NCBI GenBank assembly: GCA_014529385.2
Contig: CM043952.1
Coordinates: forward strand, 153,513,057-153,558,556
Length of the DNA stretch: 45,500 nt
Direction: 5' to 3'
DNA from: Adiantum capillus-veneris
Taxonomy: Eukaryota; Streptophyta; Polypodiopsida; Polypodiales; Pteridaceae
In this document: piece by piece, positions 1-11,562 of the stretch
Layout of the letters: every line of letters begins with the position of its first letter
How positions within the stretch are numbered: position 1 is the first letter of the stretch
Program-made: the position numbers and the translations under genes
Notes under the pieces: model-generated
Databases searched by the model: none
What the model was told of the DNA's origin: nothing
What the model saw: only the letters and a program-made list of their open reading frames with translations

Positions 1-421
1 AGTACGTGTGTGCGACAGATCAACTTTTGTGAGAGCATGTTGGAGCAGGTGAAGGCTGGTGACATAATGTTACTGCATCCGATAGCTCGCCAGCACTTGA
101 GCCACTTGCAGGCTACAGTCTGTGTTCCAACACTATGTGCCGCATGTGGTCTTTGCATTTATGGCTTCCCATGTGGTTTGTGTATACATGCTAGCATGTG
201 GTCATGCATACCATGCTCTATGTTTTGCTGCCTGGCTTGGATCAGAGACGTTATGTGCGGATGCCTCTTGCAAGAGTAGTATTCCGAATTCACTTAAATC
301 AATGCTCCTGTATATAGGTTGGTTGTTGCTGCTCCCAATCTCATATAAATCCAAGAACTGTTTAGGTTGCCTTCAAGTATCTGCTGATTGCACAAGCCTG
401 AACTTCACTGATATGCTTGCA
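1..421 (+). other. Upstream flank of the FCP1-like remnant
   Basis: No gene is recognised here. The plus strand carries a partly open frame continuous with the exon that begins near 422, but its translation is rich in Cys, Met, Leu and His and resembles no family I know. A pyrimidine-poor but acceptable splice acceptor (gcttgcag) sits just before 422, so this stretch is best read as intron or upstream sequence. It could hold an undetected first exon of the neighbouring pseudogene. Confidence is low because the window starts here and nothing upstream can be compared. Confidence 0.3.
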
Positions 422-2003
422 GGTTCTGGCCATATTCCTTGTGTGGCACCAATACAGGATGACGTGCCAAAGGTTGTGCTACAAGTTGCTCCTGAAGCCC
501 ATAGCATGGACTTCAGTGAGGGCACTCCAACTATGAAGGTAGACCCCCCTGCAAGCACAACAACAGTTGAGCCATAACCAAGCAAAAGCAATCCAAAGGA
601 AGATGCAACGGTTGATAATGCGGAGGCAATAGCGCAAGAGGGAGTGGATGGAGTGCAGCGCATGGTAGCTGGTGATGAGAATCAAGATTCTCCCATCTTT
701 CTGAGCGACATGGTGAAGGCGTCAAAGAAGCACAAGAAAAACGGTGATGGTAAGTGGTAATGGTATTGGACTTGTCAACTTCTATGCAGTGTCTACATGG
801 GGCTGATGTTTTGTTTTATGACATAGGTGGACCTTCCAAAAAGAATAGACCTTCAGAGTCCACACATTCAAAGCAACATGATCAGCATGCACATGGAGAT
901 ATGGGAGAGAGCAAAGCACCCAAATCACCTCTTGTCGTGAAGAAGACTCCCAGAAAGAGTACTCCCCTCTGCAATCCTTCTAATGTTTCCCACCCCCCTG
1001 AGCCTCGAGTTTGCAAGAAATTGTGACTCTTCAATTGTAATACAAGAATCTGTGATTCTTGATTTTGAATGCAAAAGAAACTTTTTTGTCGGCCTCTATG
1101 TTTTTGTCGCTTTTATGTTTCATAAGCGCACTATCTATGTTTTTGTCGGCCTCTATGTTTTTGTCGCTTTTATGCCAAATATTGCCTTGTGTTTATTTTT
1201 CAATGCTGAATGCTGTCTTTTACAGAGCATCCAAAGGAAAAGGGGATCCTCAAGCTGCCCGTAGAGGAAATCCTCATCATCAAAGATCCCCCAAAGTACA
1301 TTCCCCCAGCTATCTCCTCCATGCCATATGATGATCCAACCCGACCAGCCCTCATATTAGATCTTAATGGTATAGTTTGTCTTACATGTGCACTTGATAA
1401 GTATGACCCTTCTTCTATCCCCGATATTGAGGCTACATCATTTGTCAAGCATGAGGAGGCGGATGGCAAGTACCTGTTTGTTTCGAAAGATGCGCATGAT
1501 TTTATTGCATGGGCTGTGACATGGGCAAATGTTTACATATGGAGTAGTGCAACGCTCAGCAGAGTGGGCTCAAGAATTCAAAGATTTTTCCCCCAGGTTC
1601 ATAGCTATATTAGTGGATGGACTGGACAACAGTTATGTGATGTGGGTAGTTACTATTTTGGTGGTAAAGACCAGTATTTTTCAAGTTATTGTAGAATTTT
1701 TTGGCAAAGTTTCAACGGTATGATACCTGCAATGTCCTTTTAATTGACAACAGTTCCTATAAATGTCATTATAATCCCTGTGGTACTTACATCATAGTGC
1801 CAGGTATTCAGCACCACTCCAGCCAATACTTGTCAAAAGATCTAAAGGCCTGGCTAGAAGGGTGGCAGCATGATACAGATCACCGTGCCTTGGCGGACAC
1901 ATTCAACAAATCAAAACCTACTAATGACGACAAGTATGTGTTCACAGCAATTGCAAAAGGGTTTAAAAAGACATCGTATGATGCATACTTATGTGGGCCA
2001 TAG
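422..2003 (+). pseudogene. Decayed FCP1-homology (HAD-type) phosphatase-like gene
   Basis: The C-terminal part matches the FCP1/NLI-interacting-factor phosphatase domain: a LDLNGIV motif near 1360 at the catalytic HAD motif I position (DLN rather than DxD, a variant known in plant members), a WSSA motif at about 1535, and LLIDNSSYK near 1735, the conserved domain end. Three exon-like pieces can be followed: about 422-749 (donor gtaagt at 750, acceptor ag at 825-826), 827 to about 1010, and about 1229-2003 (acceptor ttttacag). The upstream pieces are Lys/Ser/Pro-rich and probably disordered. Breaks are an in-frame TAA at 575-577 and a one-base frameshift near 1697-1704, after which the domain continues in another frame. 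Family members act on phosphoproteins in the nucleus. This copy is unlikely to make a working enzyme. The exon layout is inferred. Confidence 0.72.
1083..1174 (+). repeat. Short direct duplication in an intron
   Basis: A 35-bp sequence beginning tttttgtcggcctctatg occurs at 1083-1117 and again at 1140-1174 (period 57). It lies in the apparent intron of the FCP1-like remnant and creates the repetitive FVGLYVFVAFM frame there, which is not a protein signal. Confidence 0.8.
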
Positions 2004-2372
2004 CTCATGCCCATAGAGTGCAAGCGACGGTGATGTCCCTTGATTTTTTTAGGATGATAGATCCTTTACGTACCTTTTGTAACTAAACTAAACCCGTGCT
2101 AGAACCTTGTATATTTATATGCTACTTTCCATGTGAAAACCAATTTTTTGGCTTCATTTTGATTGCCATTGTAACTCATGTAATGACTTGATGTCAAATT
2201 GATGAAGATGTAATATATTCCAACTGGTTGGATGTGTGTTCTTTGTGTCCCAGCATTGAAGTGTTATTTTTATGATTCAAGTAGTTTACGACGACTGTTT
2301 AAGTGTCCTAGCATTGAAGTGTTATTTTTCTGATTTTGTTATTGTTTACCAATTTAAGACAATTACAATGTA

Positions 2373-2760
2373 AGGTACTTTGGGTTGGCATACCAAAACT
2401 TAACAAATTGTTATGTACAGAAACCACCTTAGGACTACCTATAAGGTACTTTGGGTTGGCATACAACAACTTTTACGAGTCCTTGTTTCCTACGTAGTTT
2501 AAGACAGTTTCCACCTGTGAACTACCTGTAAGGTACATTGGATTGGCAAACCTGTAAAGTATCTATAAGGTACTTTGGGATGGCATACAAAACGTTTTAC
2601 AAGTGCTTGTTACCTACATATCTTAACATACAGAAACCACTTGAGGACTACCTTAAAGGTACTTTGGGCCGGTAGATAAACTTTTAGAAGTGCTTGTTTC
2701 CTACATGTTTTAACAGAAGTGCTTGTGAAGTACCTGTAAGGTACTTTAGGCCGGCAGACT
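2373..2760 (+). repeat. Array of AGGTACTTT motifs (left array)
   Basis: The motif AGGTACTTT(GGG) recurs in plus orientation at 2373, 2444, 2568 and 2657, with variants at 2531 and 2739. It is often followed by GTTGGCATAC or CCGGCAGA and set in loosely related 70-90-bp units. The preceding stretch 2004-2372 is AT-rich with no recognisable gene; it has two partial copies of ccagcattgaagtgttattttt near 2250 and 2310. The same core motif is present in the reverse orientation in the array at 4.98-5.72 kb. Confidence 0.6.
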
Positions 2761-2955
2761 GGTACTTTGTGTTCCTGAATTGAAATGCTATTTTTGTTAC
2801 TCAAGTAGACAAAAATGTTTACAAGTGCTTGTTTGGACTAGCTTGCAAGAGGTTTTGAAACCTATGATAGGCTCCTACAAGAACCACTTGTGGAATAGCT
2901 GCATGGTACTTTGAAGCTAATTGTTGGTACTTCTACAAGTTACTTGGGCAACAAC

Positions 2956-4850
2956 CTATATCACTATTGGCATATTGTTGTACATATTTTTATATACCTG
3001 TGCATCAATTTTGAACTTATGTGGCTGTCCTTCTAAGGGTTCCAAGGGTATCTTAATTGATATAACCAAGTGTGATGCAAGAAGCACTTTTGGCTGACTA
3101 GCAGGCATGTAATAAAGATGCTCGGCACCTTCCACTAGCTTGTAATAATTCCCCTCAACCAAATAGCTCCCTGTAGAAAGTATGTTTCCCCAGGAATCAC
3201 TCAAGGCTCTTGTTGTTTTGTATTTCTCCTGTGAGCACCTCAAAAGGTAGAAGTTAGCTCCATCTTCATTGGCATTGGTGGCAAAGGTATCACCGATGCA
3301 TAGAGCATCACTAATTTTGTCATGGTGCCCACCATACATCGACATATCTGATCCGTCTTCATCGCTAAAATATTCATTTTCTGCATTGTCACCATCCAAT
3401 GCCTCAAGGGCTAGATACTCACAGTTCTCAACATGTGTGTTGTTCAAGCATCACCTCCAACGCTGGGACATACAAAATTCACAAAAATAAGAGAGAAGTC
3501 TGCAACAACAGAGTGCACTCTTGTCACTCTTGGAGTATCCATTGACACAGTGTATTGATCGTGAGCCTTCAACTTGCTTGCAATTCCACTTCTTCTCCCT
3601 TGACACCTCAGTTGCTTGGACCTCCCAAAAAATCCGATTCACCCCTGTGTGACCACTTTCATCATTAAACTTATGCTTCAAGAAGACAACAACATCCTTG
3701 GCACACTTCATGTGCCATGCATCATCCTTTAACTGCTCATGTGTTAAAGCCCTCTTAACAACTGCCCCTACCCCATCATGCTCCCCTTTGCCGTGACCCT
3801 AGGCAAAGAAACTCCACAGCATTTCAATGCCATTCAAACCATAGTACTTAAAACAATGACCCACCTTCAATGCTGGGCATAAACAAATTTCTGGAAACTT
3901 TTCATCAGAGGTGGAAGAAAACCTGGCGTACCTTGACACGAAGAAGAACGGTATAGATAACTTGAATTGAGCAGCACATCCATTTGACCACACCCAGTGC
4001 CGCTTCAAGAAGTTGAATCCCTAATTTTGAAGCCAAACACTATGCAGTTGCAAGCAATGTTGCATAAAGAGCGTGTCATGATCTTTGTCATCAGAAATGT
4101 AAAAATGTGTATATTTTAACACCTGGTCTTTCTCATCTCGAATGTATGTAATGTGCACCGAGATGGTGACTTGTGAAAAGTACCAATGCATTGATTGGAT
4201 TTCATTTTGCTCCTTAAATGAGTAATTTTCTACAAAGTCAATAATAGAGACCACTACATCTCTAGGAAACCTATGAATGCAATCTTTGAATTGTTGAGAT
4301 TGCCACCGGGAAATAAAATCATGTCGGATGTAAGTGGTCAGATGCTTTTGAAGAAACGTTGTGAAATCCTTGCATCCCATTTCCTTCACCAGAAGATCCT
4401 TACGCTTCTTGCCTTGAGAATGGGTTGAGGCAACGTCTTCAAACACCTTAACAGAAACTTGGGTTGCACTTTCAAGTGTTTCGTTTGGACAAAGCACTAA
4501 TCTCTTCGACCCACATTTAGGACATTCTCCCTTCAAGCAAGGCAACTTATGAAATGCGGAGTCCATTGGTTTTTCACATAACACACTTTTAGTCAATGTG
4601 CTTATGCTAGTAGTGTATGTGTACGTGGCAGCTTCACACTTACTTGGAGCCTTGTTTGGCAATCATATAGCACACATGAAGCCACACCCATTGCTGTGCA
4701 TGCCTGTCTTACTGTGTCTCATGTGGTTGAATGATTCCTTGACATATCATCATCTGAATTTGAGCAATATAGCAGCACGTGTAACGGTGCTTCAACTTAC
4801 GGACAAACCAAGGTTTCAATCTTTCAAAACATCTGAGTGATATCTTGATG
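2956..4850 (-). pseudogene. Transposase-like protein, C-terminal part, three in-frame stops
   Basis: One frame runs on the minus strand from 4662 to 2956 and is interrupted only by TAG (4021-4023), TAG (3799-3801) and TGA (3451-3453). An earlier piece in another frame (about 4840-4720, with a KPWFVRKLK motif) appears to belong to the same protein. Visible features are a Cys cluster (CLKGECPKCGSK, near 4530), DFVENYSF with EIQSMHW shortly after (about 4240-4190), WSNGCAAQF (near 3980) and a GHGKGEHDG segment (about 3798-3772). That order recalls a group of repetitive plant and animal proteins that I believe to be RNase-H-fold transposases of a cut-and-paste element, but I cannot name the family. 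The WSNGC motif has Asn where I would expect a possible catalytic Asp. The acidic tail (3447-2956) is unlike the rest and may be an extension. Confidence 0.5.
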
Positions 4851-4984
4851 TGTGATATTGCATTTGGAACCTCATGTAAAGCTCCACCCGTGCAAGAAAA
4901 AATAAACCCATCAGAGGCTTATAATTTTTTCAAAGTAAAACCCATCAAAGTAAAAGCTCTATGAGGTATTCAATGATTTTTTAA

Positions 4985-5720
4985 ACCTCCAAAGTACCTA
5001 GAGCACCTCTTTACTATCATGGTACTTCCATGACTACCTTTGAAAAGAACTCTATGGTACTTTCAAGACTACCTTTGCGAGTTGTTCTAGAATCTTTCAA
5101 AGATCCAGAGTACCTAAAGAGCCTCTTTACTGTCATGGTACTTCCATGACTACCTTTGAAAGGAACTCTATAAACTTTTTCTACCTCCAAAGTACCTAGA
5201 GAACCCATTAAAATTCGCATGGTACTTTCAAGACTACCTTTGCGAGGTATTCTAGATTCTTTCAAAGATCCAGAGTACCTAAAGAGACTTTATACTATCA
5301 TGGTACTTCCATGACTACCTTTGAAAGGAACTATATGAATTTTCTCTACCTCCAAAGTTCCTAGAGAACCTCTTTACTCTCATGGTAAATAACTACCTTT
5401 GAAAAGAACTCTATGGTACTTTCAAGACTACCTTTGCGAGGTATGCTAGACTCTTTCAAAGGTCTAGAGTACCTAAAGAGACTCTTTACTTTCATGGTAC
5501 TTCCATGAATACCTTTGAAAGGAACTCTATGAACTTTTTTTAACCTCCAAAGACCTAGAGAACCCATTTAGACTCGCATGGTACTTTCAAGACTACCTTT
5601 GTGAGATATTCTAGACTCTTTCAAAGATCTAGAGTACCTAAAGAGTCTTTTGTACTATCATGGTACTTCCATGAATACCTTTGAAAGGAACTCTATGACT
5701 TTTCTCTACATCCAAAGTTC
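4985..5720 (+). repeat. Tandem array with period about 165 bp (right array)
   Basis: The segment catggtacttccatga recurs at 5018, 5134, 5299, 5493 and 5659 (spacings 116, 165, 194, 166). Each unit also carries CCAAAGTACCT or a variant (4989, 5187, variants near 5352, 5547 and 5709), gagtacctaaagag, and gactacctttg(c)ga. Many sub-motifs are short palindromes around GGTAC. The long minus-strand frames across the array are repeat artefacts. The array separates the N-terminal and C-terminal parts of the transposase-like pseudogene, so it sits in an intron or is an insertion. Stretch 4851-4984 holds no recognisable feature. Confidence 0.75.
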
Positions 5721-5757
5721 ATACGTATGAAACTTTAGCCTGCATACCTGTGAATCA

Positions 5758-6165
5758 TCAAGCAAATGTATTGGATGCTTTATGTAAGATTTTTTGCCCA
5801 ATTGTTTTCTGTGTGATGGTGGAACTTTGAGGTAGTTGGTGACTACATAATTGCAAAGGAAATGTGCCAACCTCAGTCTGTTTTAATCGCAAATTGGCTG
5901 CTACAAAGTTTTGCCGATGCAATCCAGTAAATCTAGCCATCTTGGAGTTGCTAATAGACCTTGATGGATATCCTTCACTATTCACCAACATCATGCAGAC
6001 AGCTCTTATAATCTTCAGCTCCTCTTCAGACATGGATGCTTTGACTTTAGTAATTGTGCCTCGAATATTGGATAGTATTGACTTCTCAGATGCATGATGC
6101 AAACGTCTAAAAGCTGGCAATCCTAGAAGACATTGAAAGGTGGTTTTCTTAGCATCGCAAGTCAT
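5758..6165 (-). pseudogene. Transposase-like protein, N-terminal part
   Basis: A 135-codon minus-strand frame contains a segment rich in basic and hydrophobic residues (HHASEKSIL near 6090, SEEELKIIRAVCMML near 6010) and a helix-turn-helix-like stretch (FTGLHRQNFVAANLRL near 5920). The same ordered blocks precede the DFxENY/WSxGC region in the protein family recalled for the downstream pseudogene. I therefore read this as its upstream exon, cut from the rest by the 4.98-5.72 kb repeat array. The frame ends just before the array. Function is inferred as DNA binding by a transposase; no family name can be given. It could instead be a captured host fragment. Confidence 0.45.
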
Positions 6166-6718
6166 ACCTTTTGTTGCTTCTTGCCAGCATTTTTAGACTT
6201 TCATGCAAACTTGATTCACATCTTCTGTTGACCTTGAACCTGATGCATCACTTCCTCATTGTCTCCTACGGCTCTCTCTTTTCTTCATAGACCAATATTC
6301 TCGCATCCGATGGAGAATTGTGACTGAGTCATTCCTGTGGTAATTGAGAGTCATGTCATCATGAACTTCTGTATTGCACATGCTGCTGAAAGTACTCAGA
6401 GCCCTGCAGTGTACTTGGAGATGGCTCGTCGTGCACAATCCTCTCTCCAAAACATCCAAAACCACAAGCAATGACTGGCCATCCAACATGGAAATTGTGT
6501 GGAGGTTGTTGTTGGTGTGGAACGTGCTCTCCCAAATTGCTGAAATCAACATTCCACAAAAGGTGACAATCGAGTGGAGTCTACTGCTCGGACACAACCT
6601 GCTGGACAATCTTTTGCTGCAACATCTCCATCACGATCTCCTGGGCCATAGTCTCCACACCGTATGACAATTCTCCACAAGGTCCCTCTACAAGTTCCTG
6701 TTGCAATTTTCCTTCTTC

Positions 6719-6720
<2 letters not shown>
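6166..6720 (-). other. Unassigned stretch, possible 5' part of the transposase-like gene
   Basis: The minus strand has two partly open frames. The first (about 6720-6600) encodes a Gln/Glu-rich segment with METMAQEIVMEML-like heptad character. The second (6559-6359) has His/Gln-rich then VIACGFGCFGERIVHDEP. They look more protein-like than the plus-strand frame across the same bases, but I recognise neither. They may be an N-terminal exon of the element read leftwards from here, or unrelated host sequence next to the AG tract. Confidence 0.25.

Positions 6721-6721
<1 letters not shown>

Positions 6722-6785
<64 letters not shown>
6722..6785 (+). repeat. (AG)n microsatellite
   Basis: An uninterrupted AG tract of about 64 bp. 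It lies directly beyond the last recognisable LINE-A sequence, where the LINE 3' end is expected on the minus strand. Confidence 0.98.
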
Positions 6786-6787
<2 letters not shown>

Positions 6788-6789
6788 CT

Positions 6790-7328
6790 CGTAGACTGCT
6801 AAAGGGGTAGGTAGAGAGTCTTGCATTATTCGACTAAATCAAGAACCATTAAAGCGGTTGACACAATGCCTTTAGAAATATTGAATATTTATCTTTTGGC
6901 TTTTGAAAATTGCCAACAAAACACCATCCAAGAGTGCCTCACAAGAGGTGTCAAGGACACTACTTTTTGCACCACCAACCCATGCTTTCAGCCATGAATC
7001 TTTATCATGTACTCCACAACTCTTTCCATGCCCATAGGCTCAATTGGAAGAGATCCCGACTCAAGATGTAGGAGCATATATGGTGTTTGTGTCTTAATTT
7101 GGAGACATTTTGTGAAAAAATGCTTTTGGACATTATCTCAAACTCTTTTCAAGTAGACTTTGAGATGCACTCGATCGACGCTTTAACTCCATAAAGAAGA
7201 ACTGGTGTCACCAACATGTCAAAAGGGTACTTCTTGAGAACCTAACATTTGATATTTTTTGCATTACACATGTTCTCAAAGTCATAGTACGCTCTCTTTC
7301 CGGCTTCAAAATGATGCATACCACAATC
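6790..7328 (-). pseudogene. LINE-A, 3' part of ORF2 (after RT)
   Basis: Read leftwards from the gypsy insertion point at 7333, the minus strand encodes degenerate post-RT LINE sequence: AYYDFENMCNAKN, then a TPVLLYGVK-like block near 7220, the conserved region after the thumb in plant LINEs of this type. Several stops break it. It joins the RT fragment at 22638-23238 if the 15.3-kb gypsy element is removed: the two flanks share the ATGCC target duplication and the protein frame resumes. No poly(A) is seen at the left end; an AG tract follows instead. Confidence 0.65.
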
Positions 7329-7333
7329 ATGCC
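7329..7333 (+). repeat. Target-site duplication ATGCC (left)
   Basis: ATGCC precedes the TG of the left LTR and is repeated exactly after the right LTR at 22638-22642. This fixes both element ends. Confidence 0.9.
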
Positions 7334-7840
7334 TGGAATTGGAGCTGATCTCTTCAGACAACTGATTCCAGTGTTAGAATTTAAAGCTACTAGCTATACT
7401 ATCAGTTCAGTTAGTGAGACTGGGATAGAGAATTGACTTAACTAAAATAGATAACTGAAATGGAAGATTATACTAAAATGAGAGACATACTGAAAGACTG
7501 GAAAGAGTATTTGCAGATTCAGATTAATAGCTCAAGGACAACCAATACAATGTTTAATGGGTTTAAGATCAAATGATTACAAAAGTAATGATTACAGAGT
7601 GAAGCTAGAGGCGAAGAGCTCATAACTAAAATCAAAAGACAAGCAACTAAGCCAATAAGCAAGGAAGCTTTGAATAGCTAAGAAGCTAAGAAGCCCAATT
7701 ACAATGTAGCCGATCCTTTTTATAGCTCCCAAGAGTTACTGTAGTAACTACCTGTGGTAATTACAGCTGGCATGATTGATCCACTGTTCGGCCTTCTAAG
7801 GGACAGTTCCCACCTGCTAGGATTATCCTCGCCTTTTACA
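7334..7840 (-). repeat. 3' LTR of the minus-strand gypsy element
   Basis: It aligns along its whole length with 22127-22637. It starts tggaattgg and ends gccttttaca in plus orientation, so on the element strand it is TG...CA. The position matching the TATA box in the other copy is tttttatagc (about 7717-7726). Confidence 0.92.
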
Positions 7841-7858
7841 TTGTTCCCTTCTTTCTTG
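7841..7858 (-). other. Polypurine tract of the minus-strand gypsy element
   Basis: On the minus strand the bases just before the 3' LTR are purine-rich (AAGAAAGAAGGGAACAA), in the right place for priming of plus-strand DNA synthesis. Confidence 0.7.
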
Positions 7859-8230
7859 AATTTTGTTATAATTCCAAAATTTCTAAAAAAAATCCACCGC
7901 GTGATTCTGATTGAATTGTTGAGAAAACCATCCAACCTTCTGGTTTACTTAATCTCTAAACCCTAAACCCTTTTGGTTGCTGGTTTCGCTGATGTTCCTC
8001 ATGGTAAGGCCAATGTTACTCATGGAAATACTCTTTCGGTATTGCTAGCTTTATCCCATACTTCATGCTTGTTGAGTGCTTAACACCCCTATAGTTGTAA
8101 TTCCAAGGGTACCCAGCCAAAGAAATTCCAATGCATCACAGGGAAAATCCTCCGTCAGATTTTGAGATGGAACTACCTAGTATCCTTCCAGTGAACCCGC
8201 TTCCTCTTGCCCTTCTTCTGTGCTAGTGCC

Positions 8231-10830
8231 TCAGAAGTCCATGTTCTCCTGCTCAAGATGATCTCGTCTTTCAGTGGACATCTCAAATTCATAAGGCCTG
8301 ATAGTATTGTAGGTTTTGGTGTCAGGATCATATGAAGTGCGTCTTTTGGGTTCTGGCCAATTTATGACAATGCGAGGCTGTGTGGATCCATCCCTGCGAA
8401 AGAGGCTAATTTGTTTTAATCCTTGCCTCAAAGAGAATCTAATCCATTTCTCTGTATTGTGGCCCCATTCCTAGTTTAGCCGTGATATCCTTTTCACGAA
8501 TCTTAGAGGACTCCATAGTCAATTGAAGCAACTGATTTTTGATCTTTGTGAGACCACGGAGTTGGATCTTCCATTGTCCCATACAAAGTTCAACCCTCTG
8601 CATTTCTTCTTAAAGTTTCATGACATCATTCAGTTTGAGAGCATCATTGATCAATGTTTGCCACGTTTTCCATTCTACAGTGGCTCGTTCATACCAATCT
8701 TGAAGTTCATCAGTTATATTGAAGGAGGTGAGCCCCGATCCACTGGTTTGGATGCTGAGGATACAAATCTGGGAAAAATATGGGCAATTCAGCTTCTTTA
8801 GCAGGCAACACATACATGAGAGCTGGTGAATTGGGCACAAATTCCAAAAAATTAAGTACAGCCTGGTTCTCCTGCTACATTATCTTCCTAGTAACTCAAA
8901 CTAGCTGAAAGAGTCTTCCAAGAGAAGTTGCCTATTCCCTTACTGTCATTTGAGTCTGAGGTCCTTTACTTCTACAAGTCCGATCTTCAATAATAGCCTG
9001 CACCCTCTGGTTCAAAACTCCTCTGGCAATTTTCATTTGAAGTAGAACTTCTTTCAACTGATTTCTCACTTCCTTCATGCACTTGTATGAAGGCCTGTTT
9101 CTAAGCAGTAAATCTAGTTCAAGGGCTAGAGAATGTCGATCTACAGTGGACTGTTGCTGCCAATGTGGATTGACTAACTTATCATCAGAAGTCAGCGCCA
9201 TTCAGGTACCCTTTCCAGCAATTGGATTCTGTTGGGATTCATTCTCAGCATAGTCTCAAATCTGTTAGCATTTCTCACAGGCTCTGCCTTGTCTTCAGTT
9301 AACTACCTATTCTCTGTTTCAAGCTTCCACGTCTTTGCTTCTAGTGCCTTAATTGTCTGGGCTGACTGGTTTTCAGTAATACTATGCCTCAAAAATTATG
9401 ACCCTATATCTTGCTTCAATTTTTGAACTTGCTGTTGGCTATTTCCCAGTTCTTCTTTTAGCTTAGACACTTCATCAGTGGAAGCTGATGCATCCATCAT
9501 TTGTCTCAAAGCATTAAAAATTGTGTTCCATGATGATTGGATAAGCACTGAGCAACCATCTACTACCGTTGCTGGGTCAGAGGGAATTGTCTCATAAACC
9601 GTAATAGGAGTCATGTATGGTAATGTTGGGAAGTCAGGCTTCTGAAGAATTAGTCTTCCTTTGAGAGGGTGATTCTGTAACTACTGCAATCTATCCTTTT
9701 TGGCTAAGGATAAAGCCAATTCACTGAAAGGAATATAAATTTTGCTGGCTGGACTGGTAGGTTCTGGACCCTTTCCCTTGTCAGTATGAACTGCCATCCA
9801 TTCAACACTGGACCTTTCTTGCTGGTCCTTCCCAACAATGGTGTCTGCTGGAATCTGATCTTCTTGCTAGGGCTGGTCCCAACAATGGTACATGCTAGAG
9901 TATATTCTTCAAATGTGGCTGAAGTCTGGCCTGCTGAAAGTTTTGTAGTAGCAAAGAATTAACCTAACTTTCTAGTTGCTTTAAGAAAGCACTGCTTTTG
10001 ACCAATGTATCCTTCGGTTTCTTTGAACTACTGTCCACCACTTGTGTAGCCTTCCTCTTTTGTCCAGTTAAAGTCAATTGATTACCTAGAGCTTCTTCAT
10101 TTGAAGATAGCTCAACATTGTTAGTTTCAAGACGGGCTTCATACTCCAAGCTATCCGTACCTGGTAATGAGCATCTGGAGTAGTTTCCCACCAGTAAAGA
10201 AATTGCCAGACATACCAAGCTTTGAATACAGTCAGAGATTTCAGCTTGGCAGTCTACCAGAGCACATTATGAGATAAGATCTGACATAAATTGATTTTAG
10301 TTGTAGTATCTAACCTTTTTGCAAGCAGCATAGAAAACAACTTTTCTGACACATAGGTGGGGTTGTTTTTCAGGCTAACAGCTTCAACCACAAACATGTA
10401 AGCTACAAGGACGTCCAAACCTGCTACTAGAACCCCTTGTGCACTAGCCTTTTGTTTATTCTTGGTGGCTTCATCTTCTTTGAGAGCCAAACTTATCTAT
10501 TCTGCAGTTGCTGTGGTCGATTTTGGCTCATTGGGCATTTTGAAAGCATAAGTAATACTGCTAGGAGTTGCTTTGATTTTCATCCCATTGACTACATCAC
10601 TACCATCCTTGGCATTGAAGGAATCAAGAACTTGCTTTAATATATTCTTGTAGCTTGCACCACCACATGAAAATCCCACAATCGCAACAATGCTTCGGTC
10701 TGCTTAGTGAACACATACCGTTGTATCTTGCTATGGGAATAAGTGGTAGAGAATCTTTAAGAGAGGCGATGATTGCTGAAGTTTGATCTATGGTATCTTG
10801 CATCTTCTTCGACATTTTTCTTCTACCCAT
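8231..10830 (-). pseudogene. Extra ORF between integrase and 3' LTR of the minus gypsy element
   Basis: A series of minus-strand frames follows one another: 10830-10700 (start MGRRKMSKKMQDTIDQ), 10679-10254, 10218-9964, 9614-9396, 9201-8932, 8840-8610 and 8431-8231. They have protein-like composition and read as one broken ORF of perhaps 800 codons. Features are a basic start, a Lys/Ser-rich stretch (GQKRKATQVVDSSSKK, near 10080) and two coiled-coil-like parts (VSKLKEELGNSQQQVQKLKQ near 9440; RNQLKEVLLQMKIARG near 9030). I see no membrane segment, so it is not obviously env-like. Plant gypsy elements of the Tat/Athila group often carry an added 3' ORF. Function is unknown. Stretches 7859-8230 and 10831-11317 have no clear coding signal. 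Confidence 0.5.
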
Positions 10831-11562
10831 GCATTGTGAGGACGGTAAGTCTGTAGAGGAAGAAGACCTACTTGGATAGTCAAAGCCGTAGCCAGGTGTG
10901 TCGGGTAGGGATAGACAGTGATCGACAGATTCTTTGCACGAGAAGGTGTGTGTTTTAGTGAAGAAGTTTCAGAACTTGGCGATGGTGAGTGTGTAACAAG
11001 TAGCAGGCAGGCATTGTACAAGAGATTTATGAGGAAGAGTGCCCACTTGACTTCCTGTTATATGTGTTTGCACCATAAAAGCTCCACTACTTACCGTTCT
11101 TAGAGTTTTGTGCACCATCAACAACATGGCACACATGCATTGGCTAATACTCCCCATGTTCCTTTTAATGATTATCACATGCAGTCCTACTGGCCTAAAA
11201 ATTGATACTGGCTCGGATATGTTATTGTCTCTGCCACTGGCACTATTTTGTCGTGCTGAGACTTTTCTGACACCTTGATTGGCTCTAGTACTGGATGTAC
11301 ATGAAAAAGGTTTAGAATGGCTAGAGATCATAGTTGAATCTTGGAAAAAGGAGCAATTTTAGGAAAGGAGGAGTATTTTTAGGAAAGAAAGAGGAGGGAG
11401 TTAAGTTTAGAGTTTTTGTCTTGGAGCCCAAGCTTCTTCTAAAATTGGAGAATCGAAATCGTGCATCGGAATACGTGTCCGTAAAAAAAAAAAAAACTTT
11501 TTTTTTGGGAACCACGAACGTACGTGAACTTATCCCTCTATTCTTAGCTGGCCTTGAGAGCC

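Noticed and set aside
5017-5567. Minus-strand frames with repeated KGSLEST and VPFKGSHGST
   Set aside because: By-product of the tandem array; codon positions follow the DNA repeat.
7957-7972. Telomere-like aaaccctaaaccc
   Set aside because: Only about two units, too short to be an interstitial telomere array.
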